Shown here piece after piece: positions 1-7,293 of a DNA stretch of 34,485 nt. Source of the DNA: an uncultured Coprococcus sp. (lineage in GTDB: Bacteria > Bacillota > Clostridia > Lachnospirales > Lachnospiraceae); the NCBI GenBank assembly GCA_934247115.1, contig CAKQIY010000022.1:1-34485 (forward strand). Reading direction: 5' to 3'. The first letter of the stretch is position 1. Each line of letters starts with the position of its first letter. The position numbers were made by a program, and so were the translations under genes. The notes beneath the pieces are model-generated. The model did no database searches. It was given only the letters and a program-made list of their open reading frames with translations, and was not told the DNA's origin.

Positions 1-92
1 GTGACTCCATTTGGCAGTTTTGGCATCATATCCCTGACTCTCTTAGCCTGATAGCAGGCATCCATAACTTGTTTTATCTTTTCCTTTGTCAT
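1..92 (-). CDS. MarR-type transcriptional regulator, N-terminal fragment
   Basis: Only the first 30 codons lie in the window. They read MTKEKIKQVMDACYQAKRVR and continue DMMPKLPNGV, which resembles the first helix of small MarR-family winged-helix regulators ending in a Leu-Pro-x-Gly-Val turn. An AGGAAGG ribosome binding site sits about 6 bases before the ATG at 92. The gene has its own sigma-A promoter and a palindromic site just downstream of the predicted transcription start, as expected for an autorepressed MarR gene. The family assignment rests on a short N-terminus and context, so it is moderate. Confidence 0.55.
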   Translation of the reverse strand, partial: MTKEKIKQVMDACYQAKRVRDMMPKLPNGV

Positions 93-142
93 AGCATTCC
101 TTCCTGTAAATTTATCAAATACTGTTTTATTATTATTTCATG

Positions 143-161
143 TAATTACTTCACGTAATTA
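143..161. promoter_or_regulatory. Palindromic operator, probably autoregulatory
   Basis: TAATTAC (143-149) and GTAATTA (155-161) form a perfect inverted repeat with a 5-base spacer. It lies just downstream of the predicted start of transcription of the MarR-like gene. Size and position fit MarR dimer sites; binding is inferred. Confidence 0.55.
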
Positions 162-170
162 TCATTGGTA

Positions 171-199
171 AGTATATTTACATTTTTTCTTTTTGTCAA
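171..199 (-). promoter_or_regulatory. Sigma-A promoter of the MarR-like gene
   Basis: On the minus strand TTGACA (199-194), a 17-base spacer and TATACT (176-171). This is nearly consensus and sits about 80 bases before the start codon. Confidence 0.8.
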
Positions 200-250
200 G
201 GGGTATACAAACTCTTCATATGCCCGGTTAATACATTAGCCACCATGCAT

Positions 251-287
251 AAAAAATGCTCCACCTGATTCTCTAACAGATGAAGCA
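251..287 (-). terminator. Terminator of the chromate-transporter operon
   Basis: On the minus strand an 11-bp stem (arms 287-277 and 267-257, with two G-U pairs) is followed by six T (256-251). It lies downstream of the CHR genes and beyond the 252-bp repeat that separates it from the last CHR gene. Confidence 0.7.
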
Positions 288-300
288 CTTAACCTTCTTT

Positions 301-552
301 GGGGACGTTCCTTCTGTAACGAGGAGTGTCCCTCTGTCCTACATTAGATCTATATTCCTATTAAGTCTAAATATTGTTGCAACAGACATCTGCCATCTTC
401 TGCATCATAGTTTTTATATCATCTTCTGTCACAGCCATTGCACGTATGTTCGCTCAAGCAATGTTGCCAACTTTACTCCTTTTATTGCTCTATATCGAGT
501 TTTCACCTTTCACATGACAGGGGACACTCCTCGTTACAAAAGGAACGTCCCC
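301..552. repeat. MITE/REPIN-like element, copy 1
   Basis: A ~252-bp element bounded by inverted ends GGGGACGTTCCTTYTGT at 301 and its complement ending at 552. Each end is itself a small imperfect palindrome (GGGACG near one side, GTCCC near the other), as in REP sequences. The interior is nearly the same as in copy 2 at 1750-2001, same orientation, with matching blocks such as TTTTTATATCAT and ATATCGAGTTTTCACCTTT. It overlaps the last codons of the CHR gene ending at 534. No transposase is inside; the Y1 transposase at 2331 carries the same end sequence and is the likely mobiliser (inference). Confidence 0.85.
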
Positions 553-1097
553 ACCAGTACCTGCATCGCACCGGAAAGCAGCATCACCCACACCGGATTC
601 AGTTTGAATTTTCTGAGCAGAACAACACTCACTGCAAATATCACCACAAGATTCCACTTAGTTCCTGCGAGACTTATCATATCGATACCAGTCCAGACCG
701 CCGTCACGAATATCGTAACTCCCGCTGACGCGATCATAGCCACAACCGCCGGTCTTATGCCGCCGAGAATCTCCTGAAGAACATCCTGCTTGCGATATTT
801 CAGATACAGCCTGACTATGCCCATTACAATGATACATGAAGGGAGTATACATCCGAGCGTGGCAACCGCCGCACCGGCATATCCGGCCACCCGCAGCCCC
901 ACAAATGTCGCCGAATTGACAGCTATAGGTCCCGGAGTCATCTGGGATATAGTGATCAAATCTGTGAACTCTGACATGGTCATCCATCCATGTATCTTCA
1001 CTATCTGTCCCTGTATAAGCGGCATGGCGGCATAACCTCCGCCGAAACTGAAGAGTCCTATCTGGAAGAAACTTAGGAACAACTGCAAATAGATCAT
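534..1097 (-). CDS. Chromate transporter (CHR family), second subunit of a short-chain pair
   Basis: A 187-residue membrane protein of the short-chain CHR family, whose members work as pairs with opposite membrane topology and export chromate or a related oxyanion; the physiological substrate here is unknown. The N-terminus holds the CHR signature FSFGGGYAAMPLIQ (residues about 17-30) and the conserved Q-x-TPGPIAVN block (about 52-61), followed by five or six hydrophobic segments. Its start overlaps the stop of the upstream CHR gene by one base (TAATG), so the two are translationally coupled. The last residues (GTFLL) and the TAA stop are encoded by the end of the 252-bp repeat, so the native 3' end has been replaced by the element. 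Confidence 0.9.
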   Translation of the reverse strand: MIYLQLFLSFFQIGLFSFGGGYAAMPLIQGQIVKIHGWMTMSEFTDLITISQMTPGPIAVNSATFVGLRVAGYAGAAVATLGCILPSCIIVMGIVRLYLKYRKQDVLQEILGGIRPAVVAMIASAGVTIFVTAVWTGIDMISLAGTKWNLVVIFAVSVVLLRKFKLNPVWVMLLSGAMQVLVGTFLL

Positions 1098-1738
1098 TAT
1101 TCCATCCCCCCTTTGTCGGAATGTTTTTCAGAATTTCCGTCAGAAGTATCCTCTGTCTTTTTATGCCCACGCCCTCTTCTTTTCTCATGCTGTCCTCTGC
1201 AAACGCCGACAAGTCCACAGGCAATTACTATGAACACGACATTTATCTCCAATATGTATGATGCAACAAATGCAGCTATCATGATGAGCACCGACAGATC
1301 ATCCCTCTGTTTCACCACATCCTTTCCCATATCATATGTCACTGATGCTATGACCGCAGCTACACCGGCCTGCATTCCCTCCAGCATCTCACTGATCACC
1401 CAGTTGGCCCTGAACGCGCTGTAACAGTAAGATATGATGGATATGATAACAAATGGCGGAATGATCGTTCCGACTATAGCCACCAATGCCCCTGCTATAC
1501 CACACAATTTATATCCCACCGCTATCGATCCATTTACTGCTATAGGTCCCGGAGACGACTGGGCTATCGCTACAAGATCCAGCATCTCATCCTGCTTTAT
1601 CCAGTGTGTTTCGTCCACAAACTTTTTCTTCATGAGAGACACGATGACGTATCCACCCCCGAAGGTAAATGTGCTCAGATATAATGTTGTTATGAATATC
1701 TTTAAAAGGGTCCTGCCCTTTCTTTTTTCTTTTTCCAT
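1097..1738 (-). CDS. Chromate transporter (CHR family), first subunit of a short-chain pair
   Basis: A 213-residue CHR-family membrane protein, partner of the next gene. It shows FTFGGGYVIVSLM (residues about 24-36) and SSPGPIAVNGSIAVGY (about 61-76), then hydrophobic helices and a charged Lys/His/Glu-rich cytoplasmic tail (about 181-213). The start at 1738 has only a weak AGGG ribosome binding site. This is explained by the end of repeat copy 2 lying only 11 bases upstream, so the native leader has been interrupted. Family identity is clear from the motifs; real substrate not determinable. Confidence 0.88.
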   Translation of the reverse strand: MEKEKRKGRTLLKIFITTLYLSTFTFGGGYVIVSLMKKKFVDETHWIKQDEMLDLVAIAQSSPGPIAVNGSIAVGYKLCGIAGALVAIVGTIIPPFVIISIISYCYSAFRANWVISEMLEGMQAGVAAVIASVTYDMGKDVVKQRDDLSVLIMIAAFVASYILEINVVFIVIACGLVGVCRGQHEKRRGRGHKKTEDTSDGNSEKHSDKGGME

Positions 1739-1749
1739 AATAATCCCTA

Positions 1750-2001
1750 GGGGACGTTCCTTTTGTCACGAAGAGCGTCCCTCTGTCCCACTTTAAATAT
1801 ATATTCCTATCAAGTCTAAATATTTTTGCAACTAACATCTGCAATTTGCTGCATCATACTTTTTATATCATCCTCTGTCACAGCCATTGCACGTATGTTC
1901 GTTCAAGACATGTTGACAACTCTACTCATTTTATTGCCCCATATCGAGTTTTCACCTTTCGCATGACAGGGGGACACTCTCCGGTACAAAAGGAACGTCC
2001 C
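1750..2001. repeat. MITE/REPIN-like element, copy 2
   Basis: Second copy of the 252-bp element at 301-552, same length and orientation, with GGGGACGTTCCTTTTGTC at the left and ACAAAAGGAACGTCCC at the right. The two copies differ by scattered substitutions, so they are not a recent exact duplication. This copy sits directly before the ribosome binding site of the CHR operon and would lie in its leader or promoter. Confidence 0.85.
1816..1887 (-). other. 23-codon micro-ORF inside repeat copy 2
   Basis: Reads MAVTEDDIKSMMQQIADVSC followed by three residues and a stop. The equivalent frame in copy 1 (367-438) has the same start, stop and length and reads MAVTEDDIKTMMQKMADVCC. No clear ribosome binding site is present. 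It may be a gene remnant or chance; not asserted to be expressed. Confidence 0.25.
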
Positions 2002-2330
2002 TGATACATTCTATCATATACTTCTACAAAGTGCTTTACTTCTTTTCAAAATATAGTATAATAATATACATGTTTTGATTTTCTTAAACGATTGTTAAGC
2101 TATCGTATCTAATCAAATCTTTTTTCATATGAATGATATTATATGAATCATGTTATACGAAACCCATAGTCATTTCAATTTTTCAACAATTACCTCTTTA
2201 TATTTATAACTGCTTTTTATGTTTTTTCATGGTTGTTTTTTGATGGCTGTGTTTTCATAAATCACATTTTAACATTTATTTTTTCCACACCGTACACATC
2301 ACATTTTATCACTTTTGAGGAGGTCCCTTT
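2002..2330. other. AT-rich intergenic region with a possible promoter
   Basis: No gene seen. A plus-strand promoter-like pair TTTACT (2035-2040), 16 bases, TATAAT (2057-2062) lies about 270 bases before the transposase gene. A strong GAGGAGG ribosome binding site (2317-2323) precedes the transposase ATG. The AT content is clearly higher than in the neighbouring genes. Confidence 0.5.
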
Positions 2331-3122
2331 ATGCCAAGAAAACCAAGAGCTGTATCTGAATCAAACATTTACCACGTTGTAATTCGCGGAGCAGACCGGC
2401 AGCAAATGTTTGAAGAAAAGAATGATTATGTAAAATACCTGGATATCCTGGGCTATTACAAAGAAGAATGCCAATTTGAAATCTATGCATATTGCCTGAT
2501 GTCTAATCACGTTCATCTTCTCATCCATACCCCTAACACTCCACTGTCAACTATATTTCGCCGCATTAACACGCGTTATGCGGTTTGGTTTAATATGAAA
2601 TATGATCGAACCGGTTTCCTGCAGCAAGGCAGATATTACAGCGAACCTGTTAACGATGACCGATACCTTCTCACCGTAGTCCGCTATATACACCAAAATC
2701 CGTACAAGGCTGGCATAGAAGCTTTTCCCGGTGAGTCTTACCCCTGGAGCAGTATCTACAGTTATCTATCAGGGAATTCGGCATTGGTAGATATAGGACT
2801 GATAAGCAATCTAATTGGTGATTCGAAGGCATTTACTACATTTCATCGAGAAACTGAAGAAGCTGACTGCCTAGACATTCATAAACTTACCAAAAGGCTC
2901 CCAGATGATGTTGCAAAAGAGCTAATTATCAAAGAAACCGGATGCCATACTATTACCGATTTTCAATCACTGCCCCTTTTAGACAAGAAAAAATACCTTG
3001 CTCTTTTGCACGAACAAGGTATTTCTATCAGACAGCTGAACCGTCTCACGGGTACGTCTAAAGGAATTATCCAACGAACCTTAACAGGAGGCACGCCTCA
3101 CGACAGCGATCCTCATGCTTGA
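2331..3122 (+). CDS. REP-associated Y1 (HUH) transposase, RAYT/IS200-like
   Basis: A 263-residue protein of the TnpA-REP family, single-strand-specific endonucleases that act on REP hairpins. The HUH metal-binding motif is H60-V-H62 in LMSNHVHLLIH. The catalytic tyrosine is probably Y119 in VVRYIHQNPYKAG, the hallmark RYIxxNP block of the family. A C-terminal extension (about 190-255) ends in a helix-turn-helix-like segment (ISIRQLNRLTGTSKGIIQRT) typical of longer Firmicutes members. The reading frame is intact with a good ribosome binding site. REP-like repeats lie upstream (1750-2001, 301-552) and directly downstream (3131-3218), the expected arrangement for this family. Confidence 0.92.
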   Translation: MPRKPRAVSESNIYHVVIRGADRQQMFEEKNDYVKYLDILGYYKEECQFEIYAYCLMSNHVHLLIHTPNTPLSTIFRRINTRYAVWFNMKYDRTGFLQQGRYYSEPVNDDRYLLTVVRYIHQNPYKAGIEAFPGESYPWSSIYSYLSGNSALVDIGLISNLIGDSKAFTTFHRETEEADCLDIHKLTKRLPDDVAKELIIKETGCHTITDFQSLPLLDKKKYLALLHEQGISIRQLNRLTGTSKGIIQRTLTGGTPHDSDPHA

Positions 3123-3130
3123 CAGGAAGA

Positions 3131-3218
3131 CACTCGTCAGTACAGAGGGACACTCGTCGGTACAAGGGGACACTCGTCAGTACAAGGGGACACTCGTCGG
3201 TACAAAAGGAACGTCCCC
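3131..3218. repeat. Four tandem 20-bp units plus element end
   Basis: The unit CACTCGTCRGTACARGGGGA occurs at 3131, 3151, 3171 and 3191 with an exact 20-bp period; the fourth unit changes to ACAAAAGGA and runs into ACGTCCCC (3211-3218). The third base of GTC(A/G)GTAC alternates A, G, A, G. These are right-end sub-repeats of the REP-like element, expanded in tandem just after the transposase stop codon. Confidence 0.85.
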
Positions 3219-3221
3219 ACT

Positions 3222-4874
3222 TTACAATAGTCTGAATTTCTTCGCAAGCTTTACGATGAGGCCTCCCTTTGGCATGTTGAGAAGCTCCTCTTCAGTGTAT
3301 CCTCCGACTTTGAGAATAGCTACCGCATAGAATATGATAGCAACAAATACAGCAATAAACATAGCTATAACCCAATTGCCAAGCAGCTTTCTGCAGCCCT
3401 CATATACAATGATCGTGACAGCTCCCATGAAGATGGATGCTATAGTCGGTGCAACATATATCCTCCTGTTGTCCATCCTGCCGGTCTTGTACTTGGTAAG
3501 TGAACGCTGGTTAAATATACATATGAGCAGAGAATTTACTATGGAACCGAGAACCAGAGCATACAGTGCCCAGTCGGTACAATACAACATGATCACAAGG
3601 ACAACCACATGTATCACCAGTGCAAGTGTGGCATTTATAACCGGCGCCATCACCTTGCCCATGGCCTGAAGTACACTGTTTGTCACAGTGGACTGTGCAA
3701 AGAACACGATGGATATAAATCCAAGATACATACACTTAGCCGCCATAGGATCCGCACCCGAAAACAGGAGCTGTATGATCGGTTTTGCCAGAACTCCCAT
3801 TCCAACGGCACATGGTATCGTGACCAGCATAGACATGCTGAGTGCCTGATTGAGAAGTCTGTTCGTCTTTTTCATATCATTTTGTGCATACGCCCCTGAT
3901 ATTCCAGGAATGTATGCGATTCCTACTGAAGCTGCTATGGCAAGCGGAAGGTTCGTGAGGACCGTGTACTGTCCGGAATAAATACCGTACAATTTCGCCA
4001 TTTCCAGTGAATCCATTCCCTTCATCTTCATGACAACATAGAATACCTTCATATCTATAGGGGTCAATACATTGTACACCACTGCTGCCACTACTATAGG
4101 AGTGACTGTGGCAATAATTATTCTAAACAGCTTTCCATAGGATTCTGTGTCCGGACTTGTATCGTTTTTCACAGACTCCACGATACCTTTTCTTCTCTTC
4201 GCATATGCGAACAGTATAAATATCAATCCCCCAAGAACTCCGGCACCTGTACCCATGGCACTTCCCGCAGAGCCGTACTTTGCATGCTCTGTCGTCCCTG
4301 CAGCAAATGGCCTGGCGAGCATGTATGCTGCAACTATACTGACCACCGCATTTGCAAGCTGCTCTATGATCTGTGATATAGATGTAGGCACCATCGTGTT
4401 GTACGCCTGCAGATATCCTCTAAATATTGCAAGAAAGCCCGATATAAATATAGTAGGGGCAAGTATCTTAAGACTTAAGACTGCATTTGGCTGGTCACTT
4501 ACAAACCATTCGGCTCCAAAGTACGTGATCAGTGCCGCCACAGCACCCGCTATGACTACATATATAAATGTACAGTAGTATATACGTCTGGCACTCTTGT
4601 ACTGTCCCATAGCTATCTTACCGGCAACAAGCTTCGACACCGCTGTAGGAATACTGTATGTGGCGATCATTATGACCATGGCATATATTGCATACGCTGA
4701 ACCATAATATCCATTTCCCTCATCTCCAAGTATCTGATACAGAGGCGATCTGTACAGAAGGCCGATGATCCTCGACACGATTCCGGCTCCCGCCAGGATT
4801 CCTGCCTGAAGCGCCAGATTACTTCCCTTTCCTGATAGCTTTCCTTTCTTTGCCGTACTGGTATTTGTACTCAT
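3222..4874 (-). CDS. Polysaccharide/lipid II flippase of the MOP superfamily (SpoVB/YtgP type)
   Basis: A 550-residue membrane protein with about 14 hydrophobic segments and a short polar N-terminus. The start region (LQAGILAGAGIVSRIIGLLYRSPL) is the typical first helix of the oligosaccharide-flippase group containing B. subtilis SpoVB and YtgP/MurJ. These proteins flip undecaprenyl-linked cell-wall precursors; which lipid this one carries cannot be told. It starts with ATG after an AAGGAG site, under a promoter 120-150 bases upstream. The stop codon TAA lies 3 bases from the right end of the REP-like array, so the mobile repeat inserted immediately behind the gene without damaging it. Confidence 0.85.
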   Translation of the reverse strand: MSTNTSTAKKGKLSGKGSNLALQAGILAGAGIVSRIIGLLYRSPLYQILGDEGNGYYGSAYAIYAMVIMIATYSIPTAVSKLVAGKIAMGQYKSARRIYYCTFIYVVIAGAVAALITYFGAEWFVSDQPNAVLSLKILAPTIFISGFLAIFRGYLQAYNTMVPTSISQIIEQLANAVVSIVAAYMLARPFAAGTTEHAKYGSAGSAMGTGAGVLGGLIFILFAYAKRRKGIVESVKNDTSPDTESYGKLFRIIIATVTPIVVAAVVYNVLTPIDMKVFYVVMKMKGMDSLEMAKLYGIYSGQYTVLTNLPLAIAASVGIAYIPGISGAYAQNDMKKTNRLLNQALSMSMLVTIPCAVGMGVLAKPIIQLLFSGADPMAAKCMYLGFISIVFFAQSTVTNSVLQAMGKVMAPVINATLALVIHVVVLVIMLYCTDWALYALVLGSIVNSLLICIFNQRSLTKYKTGRMDNRRIYVAPTIASIFMGAVTIIVYEGCRKLLGNWVIAMFIAVFVAIIFYAVAILKVGGYTEEELLNMPKGGLIVKLAKKFRLL

Positions 4875-4992
4875 ATCTAACTCCTTATTGCCATTTCTAA
4901 ATCACTGTTGTAAAATTCAATTCATAACATTCGCTGCTCGCCATACATGGAAGCATGTCGGCTCACTTGCGCTCATCATATCACAAACTATA

Positions 4993-5021
4993 TATATACC
5001 AATTTTATGCAGTTAATTCAA
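4993..5021 (-). promoter_or_regulatory. Promoter of the flippase gene
   Basis: On the minus strand TTGAAT (5021-5016), 17 bases, TATATA (4998-4993), with TGG directly before the -10 element. The leader is about 110 bases. Confidence 0.6.
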
Positions 5022-5084
5022 CCATAATATTTATAAACACGACACATATTATGACTCAATCTACCACAAGGAGGTATTTTTACT

Positions 5085-5270
5085 ATGGAATATTCATCAC
5101 TTCCAAAGGATCCCATGGTCCTTCTCAGTTTCATCAATACAAAGCTAAGAGACGATTATCCAAGCTTTGACGAATTGTGCAGCTCCCTATGCGTCGATGC
5201 GGACGATATAAAGAAAAAGCTTGCAACCATAGATTATTCATACGATGAAAAAAAGAACAGATTTGTGTAA
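5085..5270 (+). CDS. DUF4250 domain protein
   Basis: A 61-residue cytosolic protein that matches the small DUF4250 family across its length: LPKDPMVLLSFINTKLRD near the start and KKLATIDYSYDEKKNRFV at the end. The family is common in Lachnospiraceae and has no known function. An AAGGAGG site lies 9 bases before the ATG. The last codons form the left arm of the terminator hairpin. It faces the AI-2E permease gene convergently. Confidence 0.85.
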   Translation: MEYSSLPKDPMVLLSFINTKLRDDYPSFDELCSSLCVDADDIKKKLATIDYSYDEKKNRFV

Positions 5271-5288
5271 AAGCAAATCTGTTCTTTT
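5251..5288. terminator. Bidirectional terminator between DUF4250 and the permease
   Basis: A perfect 15-bp stem, AAAAGAACAGATTTG (5251-5265) and its complement (5274-5288), with an 8-base loop and T runs on both strands. It overlaps the end of the DUF4250 reading frame and can also stop the opposing permease transcript. Confidence 0.85.
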
Positions 5289-5340
5289 ATCTTATGTAAT
5301 ACAGAGACTCAGGCATTCTTCCCCGTATTGATATTCTTTT

Positions 5341-6996
5341 TTATTTGTGAGGATCTCCGGCTCCGGTATCCTCAGTCTGGTCTTCTCCAGCAGTTTGGTC
5401 TTCTCCAGCAGTTTGCTTTCCGGTATCATCTGGATCACGCACGGTACTTTCATTATTTTCCACAATATTTTTTGCTAGCTTTTCAGCATCCGCCCTGCTG
5501 GCAACACTCTTCATAACATGCATGAATTTATCAAGGATACTGATCGGATCATCATCGGACTCATCTTCATCTCCATCCTGATCATCTACATTCTGTACCG
5601 TCTCTGTCTTTGAGTATTCATCGTCAGGAAGATCTGACGGATACTGAAGCATATGCTGTTTCTGCTTGAGCTTCCTCTTATTCTCACGCTCTTCCTGTTT
5701 CTGTTCAGGAGTCTTTTTCTTGAATCTTATGTCCTCTTCCTCTTCTGTCCTGTATATCGGTTCACCCGTCTCCTCATCGATCCTCTTTATCTTCTCATAC
5801 TCAGAGGTCTTGAATGCCAGATTCTTATCCTGCAGCTTTGCAGTGCATGTCCTGTTGATATACATATAACAGCACGCAAATACAGGAACGCCCAGGAGCA
5901 TTCCAAAGAATCCAAACAGACCTCCACCCACAATAACTGCTGTAAGCACCCAGAAACTTGAAAGTCCTGTGGTATCACCAATGATTTTCGGACCAAGAAT
6001 ATTCCCATCAAACTGCTGCAATATGAGTATAACAAGAAGCAGCACCAGACTCTTGATCGGATCGGCTATAAGTACGATAAAGAAACAAGGTATAGCTCCT
6101 ATGATCGGTCCAAAGAATGGTATTACATTTGTCACTCCCACAATAACACTTATCAGCACTGCATATGGCAGATTGAGTATTGTAGAAACTATAAACATTA
6201 TCATTCCAATTATAAGTGAATCAAGTATCTTGCCATTGATAAACTGTCCAAAAATCCTGTACATCTCTGAAAGACCATCGAGGATATTATTCGCATTCTT
6301 TACCTTGAACGCAGCATATATGATCTTCTTTCCCCTTGATGCCAGATATTCTTTATTTGCCATCACATATATAGAAGCCACTATACCTATAAGGAAATTA
6401 TAAAGGAACTTCAATCCGGAGAATACTCCGCTTCCTATGTTCACAACGATCTTATCTACATTTGGCATGATTTTTGTGTTCAACATGTCCTGCAGCTTCA
6501 GATATGCTGTATTCATATATTTGTTCAGCTCATCCTCAGGTATATTGAGTTTCTGGAATTTCTCATTGATATTCTCCACCATATTCTGCAGGTTGGAATA
6601 ATAATTGTCCATGTTGCCAACCAGCTGCTTGATACTGTCATAGAGCTGCGGCACCACAAGCCATACTACACCTGTTATGATTCCCAGAAATACTATAGTT
6701 GTGAGGATAACCGCCAGTGTCCTCGATACCTTAAACAGCTTCTTCTTATCCGTGATAACCTTGTCCTGAAATAAAGTATGAAAAAGTCTGTCAAAAAATA
6801 CAAGTATCGGATTCATAAGAAACGCTATGACCGCACCCACTATAATTGGTGCAAATGCGCCTGAGATTTTATCTATTATCGCCCGAAAGCCTGCCCACTG
6901 TTCAAGTATCTTGTTAAATAAAAGTCCCACGACGATTATTCCTATAACCGCCAGGCTTATATTTAAGATTCGTCTCTTTTTGTTATTTGCCGCCAC
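5341..6996 (-). CDS. AI-2E family transporter (PerM/YdbI type) with acidic tail
   Basis: A membrane protein of about 551 residues in the AI-2E transporter family, whose members have been linked to autoinducer-2 export or Na+/H+ exchange; the substrate here is unknown. Hydrophobic helices flank a soluble segment rich in Asn/Lys, followed by family-typical stretches (INGKILDSLIIGMIMFIV, GVTNVIPFFGPIIGAIPCF, LLGVPVFACCYMYI). The start is placed at GTG 6996 because GGGAG (7009-7005) is 8 bases upstream; the ATG at 7011 lacks a ribosome binding site and TTG 7050 is only about 5 bases from the predicted transcription start. The last ~130 residues are hydrophilic and acidic (DDQDGDEDESDDD) with a short tandem repeat. 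Confidence 0.85.
   Translation of the reverse strand: MAANNKKRRILNISLAVIGIIVVGLLFNKILEQWAGFRAIIDKISGAFAPIIVGAVIAFLMNPILVFFDRLFHTLFQDKVITDKKKLFKVSRTLAVILTTIVFLGIITGVVWLVVPQLYDSIKQLVGNMDNYYSNLQNMVENINEKFQKLNIPEDELNKYMNTAYLKLQDMLNTKIMPNVDKIVVNIGSGVFSGLKFLYNFLIGIVASIYVMANKEYLASRGKKIIYAAFKVKNANNILDGLSEMYRIFGQFINGKILDSLIIGMIMFIVSTILNLPYAVLISVIVGVTNVIPFFGPIIGAIPCFFIVLIADPIKSLVLLLVILILQQFDGNILGPKIIGDTTGLSSFWVLTAVIVGGGLFGFFGMLLGVPVFACCYMYINRTCTAKLQDKNLAFKTSEYEKIKRIDEETGEPIYRTEEEEDIRFKKKTPEQKQEERENKRKLKQKQHMLQYPSDLPDDEYSKTETVQNVDDQDGDEDESDDDPISILDKFMHVMKSVASRADAEKLAKNIVENNESTVRDPDDTGKQTAGEDQTAGEDQTEDTGAGDPHK
5378..5413. repeat. 18-bp tandem duplication in the permease tail
   Basis: The 18-bp unit TGGTCTTCTCCAGCAGTT occurs twice in a row (5378-5395, 5396-5413), encoding two QTAGED repeats near the C-terminus. 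In frame and identical, so probably recent slippage. Confidence 0.8.
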
Positions 6997-7061
6997 CTTT
7001 TTTTCTCCCATCCATAAGCTTGTGTACGGCTCGCCGGGAAGTCCCGACAACCGCTTTTTTT

Positions 7062-7090
7062 ATTATATTTGTTTTTGCCAAATGGTGCAA
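7062..7090 (-). promoter_or_regulatory. Promoter of the AI-2E permease gene
   Basis: On the minus strand TTGCAC (7090-7085), 17 bases, TATAAT (7067-7062). It predicts a transcript start near 7055 and supports the downstream GTG start of the permease. Confidence 0.75.
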
Positions 7091-7195
7091 GGCAGCTTAC
7101 ACATATTTAACCAAGCCTTTATTATTTATTCCTAATAATTTTATAATTCGTGCGTATAATGCACTTTAAGGGATTGTATATTCAGAATATTTATG

Positions 7196-7224
7196 TTGTT
7201 TAGTAATTATTTTTCTAGTAAAAT
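7196..7224 (+). promoter_or_regulatory. Promoter of the NfeD-SPFH operon
   Basis: TTGTTT (7196-7201), 17 bases, TAAAAT (7219-7224), about 70 bases before the NfeD start codon. Confidence 0.65.
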
Positions 7225-7293
7225 GAGAACTAGCCAAGGGCAATGCGAGTTTTATCGCATATCAGGATTTCCTACACAAGGGAGGTGTTCTAT

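Larger units (their letters stand above)
1750..3218 (+). mobile_element. Possible transposon-like unit: repeat, Y1 transposase and matching right end
   Basis: The left boundary GGGGACGTTCCTTTTGT (1750) and the right boundary ACAAAAGGAACGTCCCC (ending 3218) are perfect inverted repeats enclosing the Y1 transposase gene. Y1 (IS200/REP-type) enzymes act on hairpin-forming ends rather than on classical terminal repeats, so the boundaries are drawn by inference. The right end stops 3 bases before the flippase stop codon at 3222. Confidence 0.45.

Noticed and set aside
280..777. 165-codon plus-strand frame from the repeat into the CHR gene
   Set aside because: It is antisense to the CHR gene and crosses the 252-bp repeat; no ribosome binding site and no recognisable protein family.
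3115..3330. 71-codon plus-strand frame over the 20-bp array
   Set aside because: It merely translates the tandem repeat and then runs antisense to the flippase; composition is repeat-driven.
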